Positions 3,975 through 12,673 of a stretch of 34,838 nucleotides of DNA are shown piece by piece; position 1 is the first letter of the stretch, and every line of letters begins with the position of its first letter. Made by a program: the position numbers and the translations under genes. The notes under the pieces are model-generated. The model saw only the letters and a program-made list of their open reading frames with translations, did no database searches and was not told the origin of the DNA. The DNA comes from a virus: positions 1 to 34,838 of IMG/VR virus record IMGVR_UViG_3300022821_000065. One strand, given 5' to 3'.

Positions 3975-4994
3975 TCAAAGTTGCTTGCTAATGTCAACAT
4001 TAAAAAGCACTGGGTTAGCATTTTTTAGTCTATCAGACTGATCAGCAATGATCTTGTTCGTGTCCATCATAGATTTATACCAAGCATTGAAGAAGCCTGG
4101 GTATGAAAAGACTTTTTGATATCTCTTAGACCATTGAACGCCTGGATATTCATTAGTTACTCTATGCGCTACATGATCATACTCAGCTTTGCCATACGTA
4201 TAGATTGGTTTTTCGTGGAGCACAGCTTCGATTCCTGTACCAGAATTGACTGTGAACATAGCTGCGCACTTGCTTAGCAACTCATGAATCGACGCATTGT
4301 CATACCACTCATCTTCAGCACGTCGATTAGAAACAAACACGTCTCTAAGTTCTACCATAGAACCTGGATTAACTGGGTGCCCTTTAACAATGACCGGTAC
4401 ATCAATGCTACGCCCGAATTTTAGAGCGTCTTTTAGAGCTTCAACTACAGATACTTTAGAGTGGTATTGAATCGTTTGGTCGTGAGGAATCTGACATGGA
4501 AAGAAAATAAATTGATCTGGTAAAACGAGATTACGTACTGGAGGTTGATCAAACTTGCTTACGTTTTTAACAATCAGCTCTTCTTTCATCTTGTTGAACA
4601 GAGCGATTGGGTTGTCATAATCTGGAGCTATTGGATAAACGCTGGCTCCACCACACCAGCCCTTCTTATCAATCTGAAACAGCCAAGGTAAGACCATCTG
4701 CATATAGTAATAGACAGCTACGTGAGGAGGTAACTCAAAGTTGTGGTCCTCACGATGAGGAACAAATACAACGTCGGGTTTGTAACTCATAGCAAACTCA
4801 GGAGTGATCTGCCATAGAGGCATCTCAACGCTATCATATTTAGTAACAGCATTTGATGTGCTCAAAAGGACTTCGCACATTTCAGCGAAGCGTTTCCAAT
4901 GTTCTCTAATCGGAGGAATAGGACCGCGCTGCTCTGGTACAAAACCCTGCTTGAACGTGACGTCGAGCCTAGGCTTAAGGAATAAGACTCGCAA
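3975..4994 (-). CDS. Capsule_synth-like (KpsC/KpsS-type) sugar transferase
   Basis: About 339 residues with a GT-B-like C-terminal half resembling the capsule polysaccharide synthesis family (Pfam Capsule_synth). A VIVKGHPVNPGS segment lies about two thirds along, and an FTVNSGTGIEAVLHEKPIYT motif that would bind the nucleotide sugar is typical of these enzymes. The annotated ATG at 5021 is unlikely: a strong AAGGAGG lies inside the ORF and is followed by TTG (4994) reading LRVLFLKPR, a normal strand-1 start. The gene overlaps the 3' end of the preceding glycosyltransferase. With its neighbours it probably builds or modifies a surface glycan, or a sugar on a virion component. The substrate is unknown. 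Confidence 0.7.
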   Translation of the reverse strand: MRVLFLKPRLDVTFKQGFVPEQRGPIPPIREHWKRFAEMCEVLLSTSNAVTKYDSVEMPLWQITPEFAMSYKPDVVFVPHREDHNFELPPHVAVYYYMQMVLPWLFQIDKKGWCGGASVYPIAPDYDNPIALFNKMKEELIVKNVSKFDQPPVRNLVLPDQFIFFPCQIPHDQTIQYHSKVSVVEALKDALKFGRSIDVPVIVKGHPVNPGSMVELRDVFVSNRRAEDEWYDNASIHELLSKCAAMFTVNSGTGIEAVLHEKPIYTYGKAEYDHVAHRVTNEYPGVQWSKRYQKVFSYPGFFNAWYKSMMDTNKIIADQSDRLKNANPVLFNVDISKQL

Positions 4995-5760
4995 TTGCTC
5001 CTCCTTTGATGATCGTTTCATATATACGCTCGTATTGAGCTTTAGCTTCTAAATACTGCGGGTTTTCGTATTTGCGCGGACCTTTACCAGTCCAGATCGT
5101 GGTGTCCTTTCGGAAATCCCAGTCAATGAATTCATCAGGAACTTGCTTGAAAATGATATCAGCGTTCTGCCACTTCTCATGAACAGACCAAAGAACATAT
5201 TGGTCTATGAACCAACGAAGATTACTACGTCTCAACGTATCTGATACAGTTTCAAGAAACCGTCTTCCCTTGTCGCCAGCAGCGTACACACAACCAGCAG
5301 CCACCTTTGTACCAATATGTTCGATGCCAGTAGTTCCTGGGAGAGGATCGCGAGTAAAAAGAGAATAGTCAGCGTTTTCAAAGGCTGACCAATTAACAGG
5401 ACTCATAATCAAACAATCAGCATCAATAATCATAACACGTTCTACGTGCTCCATAATCGCTGATGCTGTTATAAATCTATCGCATGAAAAATATGTTCTA
5501 GCATCGACTCCAGTTAAATCAGCAGTAGAAAAGCTAACAGTAACATATGGCATCGAGCGCTCAATAACTCCAGCTAGAAGAAAATCTTGAGCACCCTTAT
5601 CTGCATTTACTACGTTGATATGCAAGTCAGTCTTATTTACTTGAGCGCTTGCCGCTAATATCGAAGCGTGTTCTCTAAAGTAGATTGAATCGCAAGAACA
5701 ATATAGAACTGATGTCTTCCCCAGCAAGTCTTTCGCTACTTTTGGCATCTCAATTTTCAT
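4975..5760 (-). CDS. GT-A type glycosyltransferase
   Basis: A 261-residue protein with an N-terminal nucleotide-binding strand (SVLYCSCDSIYF) and a DxD metal/nucleotide-sugar motif in MIIDADCLIM (about 110-119). It contains AAGCVYA and WFIDQYVL segments like those of GT8 or phage-specific glycosyltransferases. It begins at ATG in a TAATG overlap with the gene before it, with AGAGGTG upstream, so translation is probably coupled. Its 3' end overlaps the next gene. The neighbours are another glycosyltransferase, a Capsule_synth-like gene and a SAM methyltransferase. The acceptor is unknown; DNA is possible but nothing visible favours it. Confidence 0.72.
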   Translation of the reverse strand: MKIEMPKVAKDLLGKTSVLYCSCDSIYFREHASILAASAQVNKTDLHINVVNADKGAQDFLLAGVIERSMPYVTVSFSTADLTGVDARTYFSCDRFITASAIMEHVERVMIIDADCLIMSPVNWSAFENADYSLFTRDPLPGTTGIEHIGTKVAAGCVYAAGDKGRRFLETVSDTLRRSNLRWFIDQYVLWSVHEKWQNADIIFKQVPDEFIDWDFRKDTTIWTGKGPRKYENPQYLEAKAQYERIYETIIKGGAIASLIP

Positions 5761-6563
5761 TATTCACCTCTTGTAACATCAAAGCCGTTTGCTGCTACAT
5801 AACCTCTCTGTGATAGCTTTACAAAATCGATTACGTCATCTGGCTCGTACGTGTCAACAGTGTAACCGGCTTCTACAGCTTCGCGGTACTCTTTCATAAA
5901 GAGTTCGATCACGTCTTCTCTTCTATGGCGTCTTAAGTCTCCATCAAACCAATGATGTCGCCCTCTAGCTTCTAATCTCTCAAGAGCCATAGCTAAATGC
6001 GGCTGAGTTGACATATCTGTGTAATGTAAGATCTTAATGTCTTCAAGCTTATCGTTCTCACCATCGAAGTTGTTCCATTGGCGATCAAAGACTTGAACTA
6101 AATGCTCTTTAGCATTCAGAATACTGAACATCCTTTGATGAGCTTCAGGTAGCTTCTTCATTCTGTTGATCGGCATAATGAAACTTTTTGCTGCTGCACA
6201 GTCCCATTTAGCTACGCAAAAACGCCAGCCGCCTTTAGCCTGAACGATTTTTCCTGGCTTGAAAGGAGCGTTCCATAGCTCAGCTAAATCTCCTAGGATG
6301 ATCATATCGCTATCCATATAGATCGCTTGACCTTCGAAGCCACAGACTTCGGGGATCGCCCATCGAAATCCGCTGAATGGAGTAGACCAAGTAGTTGTGT
6401 TCCACCCGCCCCATGGAGATTCTGGATCTTCGCTAATCTTCATCCAAGTAATATCAACTGGCAATGAACTGTTCTTTTTTGCTGTATATTCGAGAACAGC
6501 CATAGATTCAGCGTCTTCTCCGTTTGGAGAGCAACCGACGAATAGTTTGATTCTATCTTCCAT
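5760..6563 (-). CDS. GT8-like glycosyltransferase
   Basis: 267 residues from ATG at 6563 (MEDRIKLFVGCSPNGEDAE). The longer 307-residue frame begins inside the upstream methyltransferase in another frame and is rejected. Hallmarks are the DxD motif in AIYMDSDMIIL, a lid region WGGWNTTTWSTPFSGFRW and ILHYTDMSTQP, whose LHYT resembles the second metal/UDP-binding motif of GT8 enzymes. Its start overlaps the upstream stop by 11 bases. It is probably part of a glycan-modifying set with the next two genes. Confidence 0.75.
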   Translation of the reverse strand: MEDRIKLFVGCSPNGEDAESMAVLEYTAKKNSSLPVDITWMKISEDPESPWGGWNTTTWSTPFSGFRWAIPEVCGFEGQAIYMDSDMIILGDLAELWNAPFKPGKIVQAKGGWRFCVAKWDCAAAKSFIMPINRMKKLPEAHQRMFSILNAKEHLVQVFDRQWNNFDGENDKLEDIKILHYTDMSTQPHLAMALERLEARGRHHWFDGDLRRHRREDVIELFMKEYREAVEAGYTVDTYEPDDVIDFVKLSQRGYVAANGFDVTRGE

Positions 6564-7182
6564 TGTTCTCAGTATTGATAAAGAAAAGACCATTCTTCTG
6601 CATAAACGGTTTACGCATGTTACTACGGTTTTCTCGAATCTCTTTCGTAAAAGTCTCTGAAAATGTAAAGCCGTACTTAGCAAAAGTTTTTATCCAATAT
6701 TCTTTTGGCTGCTCATTGACATGATGATGACTGCCGTGACCTGGAGGAGCAGCAGTAACAATTGCGTACTTACAACGAGCAAATGCTCGCATGTAGTTAT
6801 CAACGTACTTCTCATCAACGTGTTCAAGAAATTCTACTGACCACGCTAGATCGAATTTAGAATCGCCAAGGTCGGCTGGACCTGTACAAAAATCATGGAT
6901 TAATACTTTACTGTCTTTGAATTTGAGAGTAAAGTCACCATCAATACCAATAGCATCAAGGCCTCGGTGTTTAGCAATACGAACCATGTCTCCTGGTCCA
7001 CAGCCGATATCAAGCATTGACTTGATTTGAAACATCTCTATCAAATAATAGAGAGTTCCACGATCTGTATGCACTTTGTTTAGATGACAGCCGAGATGAT
7101 TAGGAAGAGTAGCGGCGTCCTTCGACGATGTGTTGTGGCTTTCGTCGGTATTTTCCAATTGCTTCATTGTACCATTCATCAC
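6553..7182 (-). CDS. Class I SAM-dependent methyltransferase
   Basis: About 209 residues. Motif I is MLDIGCGPGDMV (about 56-67), followed by GIDGD for the ribose-binding acidic residue and FDLAWSVEFLEHV as motif IV/post-IV, as in Methyltransf_11-type small-molecule methyltransferases. The N-terminus is uncertain because the first 80 bases overlap the GIY-YIG gene; ATG at 7182 or 7167 are options. It lies at the head of the sugar genes, suggesting methylation of a sugar or lipid-linked intermediate. The specificity cannot be read. Confidence 0.75.
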   Translation of the reverse strand: MMNGTMKQLENTDESHNTSSKDAATLPNHLGCHLNKVHTDRGTLYYLIEMFQIKSMLDIGCGPGDMVRIAKHRGLDAIGIDGDFTLKFKDSKVLIHDFCTGPADLGDSKFDLAWSVEFLEHVDEKYVDNYMRAFARCKYAIVTAAPPGHGSHHHVNEQPKEYWIKTFAKYGFTFSETFTKEIRENRSNMRKPFMQKNGLFFINTENNGR

Positions 7183-7516
7183 TTTCTAATACACCGAGGA
7201 GAAACTGTTGTCGTACTTCCTCGTAATTTACATCACCCCGAGTCGTATGCAGAGAGAGAATTCTCCTTTCAAAGTTTTCTTCTCCAAGCTTCTCAATATC
7301 TGCAAGAAGCTCTTGCGATGACCCGTAATACTCGCGCCAATCGCTTTCTGAACGTTGACGTCTCTTCTTACCCTTCTGCTTCCTAATAGACCAGAAGTAC
7401 TTACGACCTATGTATCGTCTGCCGTCGAGTTTGTTTGTAATTAAGTAGACAAAACCAGCAAACTTATCTGGACTGTCATACGGAACTCCGTTAAAAAGCC
7501 ACGGGTTTTCGTACAC
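7100..7516 (-). CDS. GIY-YIG nuclease-like protein
   Basis: 138 residues with GFVYLITNKLDGRRYIG as the GIY-YIG core (about 21-35), followed by the acidic motif in GEENFERRIL and NYEEVRQQFLLGVL, probably containing the catalytic Glu. It lacks the long DNA-binding tail of the GIY-YIG gene at 1721-2329. It starts at GTG directly after the stop of the zinc-ribbon gene. Free-standing proteins of this kind are common in T4-like phages and may be homing or resident nucleases. Its 3' end overlaps the methyltransferase. Confidence 0.78.
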   Translation of the reverse strand: MYENPWLFNGVPYDSPDKFAGFVYLITNKLDGRRYIGRKYFWSIRKQKGKKRRQRSESDWREYYGSSQELLADIEKLGEENFERRILSLHTTRGDVNYEEVRQQFLLGVLESDEWYNEAIGKYRRKPQHIVEGRRYSS

Positions 7517-7705
7517 TTAAAAATCTTCTATGTTCTCCTCACCAACACCATCGTCATAATAAATTTCTTCATCAAGCTCTTCTTCGGTGTCTAGGCTTTC
7601 ACCACAAAATGGACAGAACTCTGCCTCATACTCTGCATCAAACCATTCAAGGTCGAACTCAGCTTCGCAGTTAGTGCACTTACTGGTAAGGATTGGATTA
7701 CTCAT
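7517..7705 (-). CDS. Small zinc-ribbon protein
   Basis: 62 residues from ATG at 7705 (MSNPILTSKCTNCEAEF). Two CxxC pairs (CTNC and CPFC) should bind one zinc ion, and the C-terminal third is very acidic (EEELDEEIYYDDG). The upstream in-frame extension overlaps nrdB and is not needed. Its position right after nrdB suggests co-expression with the nucleotide genes. Function unknown. Confidence 0.75.
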   Translation of the reverse strand: MSNPILTSKCTNCEAEFDLEWFDAEYEAEFCPFCGESLDTEEELDEEIYYDDGVGEENIEDF

Positions 7706-7709
7706 CCTC

Positions 7710-8681
7710 TTATTTATCTGCCCAGACGTCAGACCAATCGCCCTGTGTAGCTCCACGGGCATAATCAGTTGCGCGATTTTCGAAAAAATTTGTATGAGTT
7801 GGTGCGTTGATCATTTCTTCGACCCAAGGAAGCGGGTTCTTCTTAACTTTGAATATCCCTCTAAGCCCCATAGAAATGAGTCTGCGATCTGCAATGTACC
7901 GGATGTATTGTTTAACTTCCTCAATGCGAAGTCCCTCTATCTTACCCATCTTAAATGCTAGATCAACAAAGTCATCTTCAAGCTTCACCATCTTTTCAGC
8001 GATGTCGTAGATCTGTTTCTTAGTTGAGTCATTCCAAACTTCTCTATTTTCTTCAATGTATGTTCTAAAGAGTTTGATCATTCCTTCGGCATGCATAGTT
8101 TCGTCTACGATAGACCAAGTTATGATCTGACCCATACCACGCATCTTACCATGGCGCGGGAAGTTTAAGAGCATAATGAACGAACTAAACAGAGCTAGAC
8201 CTTCTGTGAATGCGCTAATTGCTGCGATTTTTACAGGCAAAACCGCGTTATTCTCTACCTTGTCAAGAAAATAATCATGCTTCTCTCTCATAGCATCGTA
8301 TTCGAGGAACTCATTGTAGATACCTTCTGACATTCCAAGAGTCTCGATCAAATGACTATACGCAGCAATATGAAGAGCTTCTCTGGCAGCAAATCCCATC
8401 AACATCATTCGTACTTCTGGTTGTGGAAAGTTTGGAAGATAGTTCTTCACATATCCACCAGCAACGTCGATATCAGACTGAGTGAAGAATCTAAAGATCT
8501 GAGTTAAGAAGTATTTCTCTTCTACTGTAAGCCGATTCTTCCAATCTTTGATGTCTTCGATGAGTGGAACTTCAGTGTGAAGCCAATGAGACTGCTCGTG
8601 CTTAAGCCACGTATCGTAAGCCCATGGATAATTGAAGGGTTTGAATGAGTCTCTACTATCCTGTAATTTTGTCTTAACCAA
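7710..8681 (-). CDS. nrdB: Class Ia ribonucleotide reductase, small subunit
   Basis: 323 residues. The radical-generating diiron site is intact: QSDID for the first Asp, then EALHIAAY with Glu, His and the radical Tyr in E-x2-H-x3-Y spacing as in E. coli NrdB Glu115-His118-Tyr122. FTEGLAL supplies the next Glu and DETMHAE the last Glu and His. It pairs with NrdA at 8908-10698 to make dNDPs for phage DNA. The start is TTG (8681) with GGAG upstream; it overlaps the stop of the small gene before it, so coupling is likely. Confidence 0.95.
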   Translation of the reverse strand: MVKTKLQDSRDSFKPFNYPWAYDTWLKHEQSHWLHTEVPLIEDIKDWKNRLTVEEKYFLTQIFRFFTQSDIDVAGGYVKNYLPNFPQPEVRMMLMGFAAREALHIAAYSHLIETLGMSEGIYNEFLEYDAMREKHDYFLDKVENNAVLPVKIAAISAFTEGLALFSSFIMLLNFPRHGKMRGMGQIITWSIVDETMHAEGMIKLFRTYIEENREVWNDSTKKQIYDIAEKMVKLEDDFVDLAFKMGKIEGLRIEEVKQYIRYIADRRLISMGLRGIFKVKKNPLPWVEEMINAPTHTNFFENRATDYARGATQGDWSDVWADK

Positions 8682-8883
8682 AGTGTCTTCTCCAATATGA
8701 CTGCCACAACGAGTGTCGGGCTATAGCTTTCAGGTCAACATTCGGCATCGGCTGAACATCAACGATATCTTGAGCTATTTTCAAAGGGAGTGTACGTCTA
8801 AGTACGTAGATCATCATGCGCTCCTTAGTCCACAAAAACGGACATTCTTCGATCGCTAGCTCTTCAATAGTTTGGTCTCTCAT
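8674..8883 (-). CDS. Small conserved-looking ORF between nrdA and nrdB
   Basis: 69 residues from ATG at 8883 (MRDQTIEELAIEECPF); a TTG two codons earlier is possible. It is rich in basic and aromatic residues near the C-terminus (SLWQSYWRRHFG). No family is recognised. It fills the nrdA-nrdB gap and overlaps the nrdB start by 8 bases, which supports real translation. It may be a reductase accessory or just an intervening small gene. Confidence 0.55.
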   Translation of the reverse strand: MRDQTIEELAIEECPFLWTKERMMIYVLRRTLPLKIAQDIVDVQPMPNVDLKAIARHSLWQSYWRRHFG

Positions 8884-8907
8884 TCTCAACTACCTGTTCT
8901 TATCGAG

Positions 8908-10698
8908 TTATCCTTCACACGCCAAGCAGGTCTCTCCTGCTGCGACTTCAGCCATATCAATCTCTTTAATGATGTCACGTTCGATGCGACTAGCAATCTT
9001 GTCAGCCTTACCAATTTTTTCTGAACGACAATAATAGAGAGTCTTCATACCGAGCTTCCACGCCATGAAGTGGACAGCATGAAGATACTTGATGTTCGCG
9101 TTTGGTCTAAAGAACACGTTAACACTTTGCGACTGATCAATAAATTTTTGACGATCAGCGGCTAGATCAACAATCCATCTCTGATCAATCTCCATAGCAG
9201 TCTTGAACACGTCCTTCTCATCATCGGTTAAGAACTTCAAATGCTGGACTGAACCATCACTACTGATAATAGACGACCACACATCAGCATAGTTCAACTT
9301 CTCGTCGATGTTACAATAGCGCTTAATTACTACGTCTAAGAACTTGTTCTTGTTTAAGAATGATCCAGACAAAGTATCTTGGCGATATGCATTAGCTCTA
9401 AGTGGTTCGATGGACGGGCTAGTATTACCCATGATAATACTACTCGAAGCATTTGGCGCAATTGCCATAACATGGCTAAACCGAAGACCTACAGACTCTG
9501 CATCAGGAGCTGAACCTCTCTCTTCTCCAAGCTCTTTATTAGCTTTGTTAAGAGAAGTTCTGATATGCTTGAACATGACCATGTTGCGTGACTTAGCTAG
9601 CGCGCTCTCAAACGGAATATTATTCTTCTGAAAGTACGCATGAAGACCAAGAGCTCCGACACCAATGCTTCGCTCTTGTTCTGCAGAGTATTTCGCTCGA
9701 GCAATCTCGTTTGGAGCATTATCGATAAAGTATTGAAGAACATTATCTAGCATCTCAGCGATATCTTTAAGGAAGAGCTTGTTCTTGCTCCAATCATCAT
9801 AATACTCAAGGTTTACTGAAGAAAGACAGCACACAGCAGTTCGGTCTTTAGAAGTAGGAAGAGTGATCTCACTACAGAGATTAGACTGATAAATCTTCAG
9901 TCCCTTATCCTTCAGCCAATCTGGCATCTGGTTATTAGATTGGTCGATGAAATGCATGTACGGCTCGCCGGTCTGCATTCGCAAGTCAATGATCTTCTGC
10001 CACAGTTCTTTCGCCGACACAGTCTCTTTAACTTCGCGACTATGTGGATCTACAAGGTTCCAAGAGTCATCAGCTTCTGGATCGATCATGCATTTCTCGA
10101 TGATCGTCATGAACGTATCAGGAATGTTAACTGCGTGATGCAAATTCAGACATCTATAGTTTTGATCGCCAGTTCCCTTTCTCATTTCGAGAAATTGCAT
10201 AATATCTGGATGATCTATATCCAGATAGACTGCGTAAGAACCTCTACGAGTATTTCCCTGTCTATAGGCTAGTGAAGACGCATCGTACATCTTAAGATGC
10301 GGCATGACGCCAGTTGATTTGTCGTCTGCGCTACGAATTCCGAAACCAATCCCAACACCGCCACCCATCATAGACAGCCAGTTAGTCTCGCTCAAATTTT
10401 GAACAAGACCTTCAGCCGTATCTTCAATGTAGTTTAAGTAGCACGAAATTGGAAGCCCGCGCTTTGAACGTCCAAAAGATAAGATTGGAGTCGAATAAGA
10501 CAGCCAATGTTTTGATGCGTAATCATAGAGTCGCTGAGCGTGCTCTGGGTTACTTGAAAATGTCTTTGAGACGAAAGCGAGTCGCTCCTGAGGAGACGAT
10601 TCGTTCTCCGCCATGTAGGATTCTCTTAAACGCTTAACACCGTACTCATCGAACAAAATATCTCTTTGTGGAGAAAGCTCTATTCCTAAGTATTCCAT
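8908..10698 (-). CDS. nrdA: Class I ribonucleotide reductase, large subunit
   Basis: 596 residues. Redox-active Cys are in PISCYL near the N-terminus and TAVCCLSS. The active-site motif is NLCSEI (Asn, thiyl Cys, Glu). The radical-relay tyrosine pair is in TLYYCRSEK, and the C-terminal reductant pair is CLAC in ETCLACEG. The protein is much shorter than E. coli NrdA (761) and starts close to the catalytic barrel, so the N-terminal ATP-cone is missing; dATP inhibition through that domain should be absent. The start overlaps the thyX stop by 13 bases. Confidence 0.95.
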   Translation of the reverse strand: MEYLGIELSPQRDILFDEYGVKRLRESYMAENESSPQERLAFVSKTFSSNPEHAQRLYDYASKHWLSYSTPILSFGRSKRGLPISCYLNYIEDTAEGLVQNLSETNWLSMMGGGVGIGFGIRSADDKSTGVMPHLKMYDASSLAYRQGNTRRGSYAVYLDIDHPDIMQFLEMRKGTGDQNYRCLNLHHAVNIPDTFMTIIEKCMIDPEADDSWNLVDPHSREVKETVSAKELWQKIIDLRMQTGEPYMHFIDQSNNQMPDWLKDKGLKIYQSNLCSEITLPTSKDRTAVCCLSSVNLEYYDDWSKNKLFLKDIAEMLDNVLQYFIDNAPNEIARAKYSAEQERSIGVGALGLHAYFQKNNIPFESALAKSRNMVMFKHIRTSLNKANKELGEERGSAPDAESVGLRFSHVMAIAPNASSSIIMGNTSPSIEPLRANAYRQDTLSGSFLNKNKFLDVVIKRYCNIDEKLNYADVWSSIISSDGSVQHLKFLTDDEKDVFKTAMEIDQRWIVDLAADRQKFIDQSQSVNVFFRPNANIKYLHAVHFMAWKLGMKTLYYCRSEKIGKADKIASRIERDIIKEIDMAEVAAGETCLACEG

Positions 10699-11384
10699 TC
10701 TTCTCCTTGCGTCGACTTGATAATTGATGGAAGCACCGTTTGTAATTCAGCAGCAATCATTTTTGCTAACTCACGATGTTCTTTTTGAGTTCCATTACCA
10801 AGTCGAAGCTGAAGATAGTGAATCCAACTTCTCACTGAGCCTTTCATATACATATGGCTCATTGTCAAACCTTCAGGCAAAAATACTCGAGCCTGTTCTT
10901 TAGCAATACCGTTTTCAAGCGCCCACCTATAGGCTTCGATTGCGGCAAAACATACTTCTTGCTGACGTTGATTAAACAAAGCTTGCAAGTCATTATCGTC
11001 GATTTCAACAGAGTTTTGACGATTCTTCGTGTCTTGAAGACGAGCTTCGCGTTGCGCGAATTCCATCTTTGTCGGGTCTGCATAGCGCTGACTGAACTCT
11101 TGGAAGACGAACGAGCGATGGCGTAAAATTTGACGACCGATATCTCTGGTCATCCATAAGTCCATTGTTACATCTACCATCTCGAACGGAGACCAGTGCG
11201 CATTGCGCATCAGATAGCCAACTAATTTTTCAGATGTCTCTTTATTGTTCTGATTTCCTGGGTTAGATACGCGGGCAGTATATGATATCAACTCTTCTGG
11301 AGTCTCACAACCCTCGATGAACGGGATCGTAAACGAGACGACAGAGACTTTCTGATGTGGAAACGGGTTCATCTTACATACCAT
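10686..11384 (-). CDS. thyX: Flavin-dependent thymidylate synthase
   Basis: About 232 residues. The signature RHRX7S is present as RHRSFVFQEFSQR. An upstream HWSPFEM segment and a downstream ARVFLPEGLTMSHMYMKGS segment contribute flavin- and dUMP-binding residues. It would make dTMP from dUMP using FAD and methylenetetrahydrofolate. ATG at 11384 or 11372 are both possible. It sits directly before nrdA, giving a nucleotide-synthesis operon. Because enzymes for modified thymines may lie nearby, a ThyX variant with altered chemistry is conceivable, but no residue supports that. Confidence 0.93.
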   Translation of the reverse strand: MVCKMNPFPHQKVSVVSFTIPFIEGCETPEELISYTARVSNPGNQNNKETSEKLVGYLMRNAHWSPFEMVDVTMDLWMTRDIGRQILRHRSFVFQEFSQRYADPTKMEFAQREARLQDTKNRQNSVEIDDNDLQALFNQRQQEVCFAAIEAYRWALENGIAKEQARVFLPEGLTMSHMYMKGSVRSWIHYLQLRLGNGTQKEHRELAKMIAAELQTVLPSIIKSTQGEEWNT

Positions 11385-11612
11385 CCATATTGTCTAGCTC
11401 GAGTCCGAGTTCATTTGCATAAAAATTAATCTCACCTTCGAGCTCTTCAAACTCAAACTTTAATTTTGTCCCAAATCTTAGCGATACTAGGAAACTTATA
11501 TATGTTTGGTGGATCGCTGTAGTTAAGCATCGATTCCCATCCACCTTCATAATCAACTTTAGCTAAAAGTTCTTTGAACTCTTTTTTAGTGCCCGTCAAC
11601 GTTTTCTCCATT
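11374..11612 (-). pseudogene. Small gene split by a +1 frameshift at an AAAA run
   Basis: ATG at 11612 opens a 52-codon frame (MEKTLTGTKKEFKELL .. PSIAKIWDKIKV) that stops at 11454. In the +1 frame the coding potential continues without a start codon (KLKFEFEELEGEINF .. LELDNMDGM) to 11374. Dropping one A at GACAAAATTAAAG joins them as ..WDKLKFEFEEL.., an 80-residue protein that fits tightly between primase and thyX. The cause is either a sequencing error, a mutation or a programmed +1 shift. No function is recognised. Confidence 0.65.
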
Positions 11613-12618
11613 TTCCAAGTTTTGCTACTAGAGATAGTCCTTGGAATGTGTTTGTATTTATCACTTCCATAACACTATCTCGAGTCATTCCATTTTCAAT
11701 CATTTCATTTATGTCTTTACCATTAATTGTGTCTGGCCATACAACGATTGGATAACCAAGTTTGGCTGTCCGTTCCATGATTTTGACTACTTCTTTATTC
11801 CTCGGCTGATTATCGAAAATAAGAGCCACATCGACATGAGTCAAAACACGCATAACTTTCTTCAAGTCGCTGCCGCCGACTGCTACTGAATTCTTGATGA
11901 AGAGCGCATCAAACGCTCCTTCTAATACATATACTCTCTGTCTGAAGTCTACTTCGTCAATGAAATGGACCATGGGTTCTTGTTCGTTAAGCCTAGCAAC
12001 AACGTATCTCTGCTCTTCTCCACGAATAGCTCTACAGGTAATTCCTGTGAGTAATCCACCACGGCTATAAGCGGGGATGACAATCCTTGGTTCTTTGCCC
12101 GTGATGATTCCTTCGTATCGATCGGCGATCCTTGCGATGTCAAAGGAGTGTTCAATGAAGTAGAGGCGATCGAGCGAATCTCTCGGTAAATTTCTCTTTC
12201 TGCAGTACTCAACGGCCTCGTGACATTTGGGGAGAGATGATATACGGGGAAGCATTCGATCGAGTAGTCCTGCAGCAGAGAAATCTGGCGGATCAAACTC
12301 GTAAGTAGCGGGTTCTGTGTTAAGCTTTCGTTCTCCGTGTTTCTCACGAAAAACCTCCATAGCATACTGTTTATAAAGATCTTCATTAGTTATCTTGAGG
12401 AAAGTATTGAAGTGGTGTGCCGCTTGACAGTTGTGACACTTAAACCACAAATCGTTTCCATTAGCATAAAAAAAGCCGCGCGTTTTAGTGCGGCTTTTAC
12501 GGCTATCGCCGCAGATCGGGCAACGAAAACTCGCAAGATACGGACTTTGCTGCTTAACCTTGTAAAGGTCCAACTGTACAGAAAGCAAATTTGCGTACTT
12601 GACGTCTACCCAGATCAT
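11596..12618 (-). CDS. 61: DNA primase (T4 gp61-like)
   Basis: 340 residues. The N-terminal zinc-binding domain has CPICGDSRKSRTKTRGFFY and CHNC (about 34-63). The C-terminal TOPRIM region has VLEGAFDALF (the Glu) and LIFDNQPRNKE (the acidic strand). It makes RNA primers with the gp41 helicase encoded at 22532-23917. It begins at ATG 12618 and its stop overlaps the ATG of the following small gene. It has its own sigma70-like promoter at 12639-12666. Confidence 0.92.
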   Translation of the reverse strand: MIWVDVKYANLLSVQLDLYKVKQQSPYLASFRCPICGDSRKSRTKTRGFFYANGNDLWFKCHNCQAAHHFNTFLKITNEDLYKQYAMEVFREKHGERKLNTEPATYEFDPPDFSAAGLLDRMLPRISSLPKCHEAVEYCRKRNLPRDSLDRLYFIEHSFDIARIADRYEGIITGKEPRIVIPAYSRGGLLTGITCRAIRGEEQRYVVARLNEQEPMVHFIDEVDFRQRVYVLEGAFDALFIKNSVAVGGSDLKKVMRVLTHVDVALIFDNQPRNKEVVKIMERTAKLGYPIVVWPDTINGKDINEMIENGMTRDSVMEVINTNTFQGLSLVAKLGKWRKR

Positions 12619-12638
12619 TCTTCACCAACCAAGATAGC

Positions 12639-12666
12639 ATTATATCATCTCGATTAGTAAAGTAAA
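12639..12666 (-). promoter_or_regulatory. Sigma70-type promoter for the primase-nrd operon
   Basis: Minus-strand TTTACT (12661-12666), a 16-base spacer and TATAAT (12639-12644). It lies 21 bases upstream of the primase ATG, in the gap after the lysis block. Confidence 0.75.
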
Positions 12667-12673
12667 CGCCTAA

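Noticed and set aside
7703-7716. GATAAATA-like late promoter before the zinc-ribbon gene
   Set aside because: It is formed by the last codons and stop of nrdB and has a mismatch; nucleotide genes are not expected to be late.
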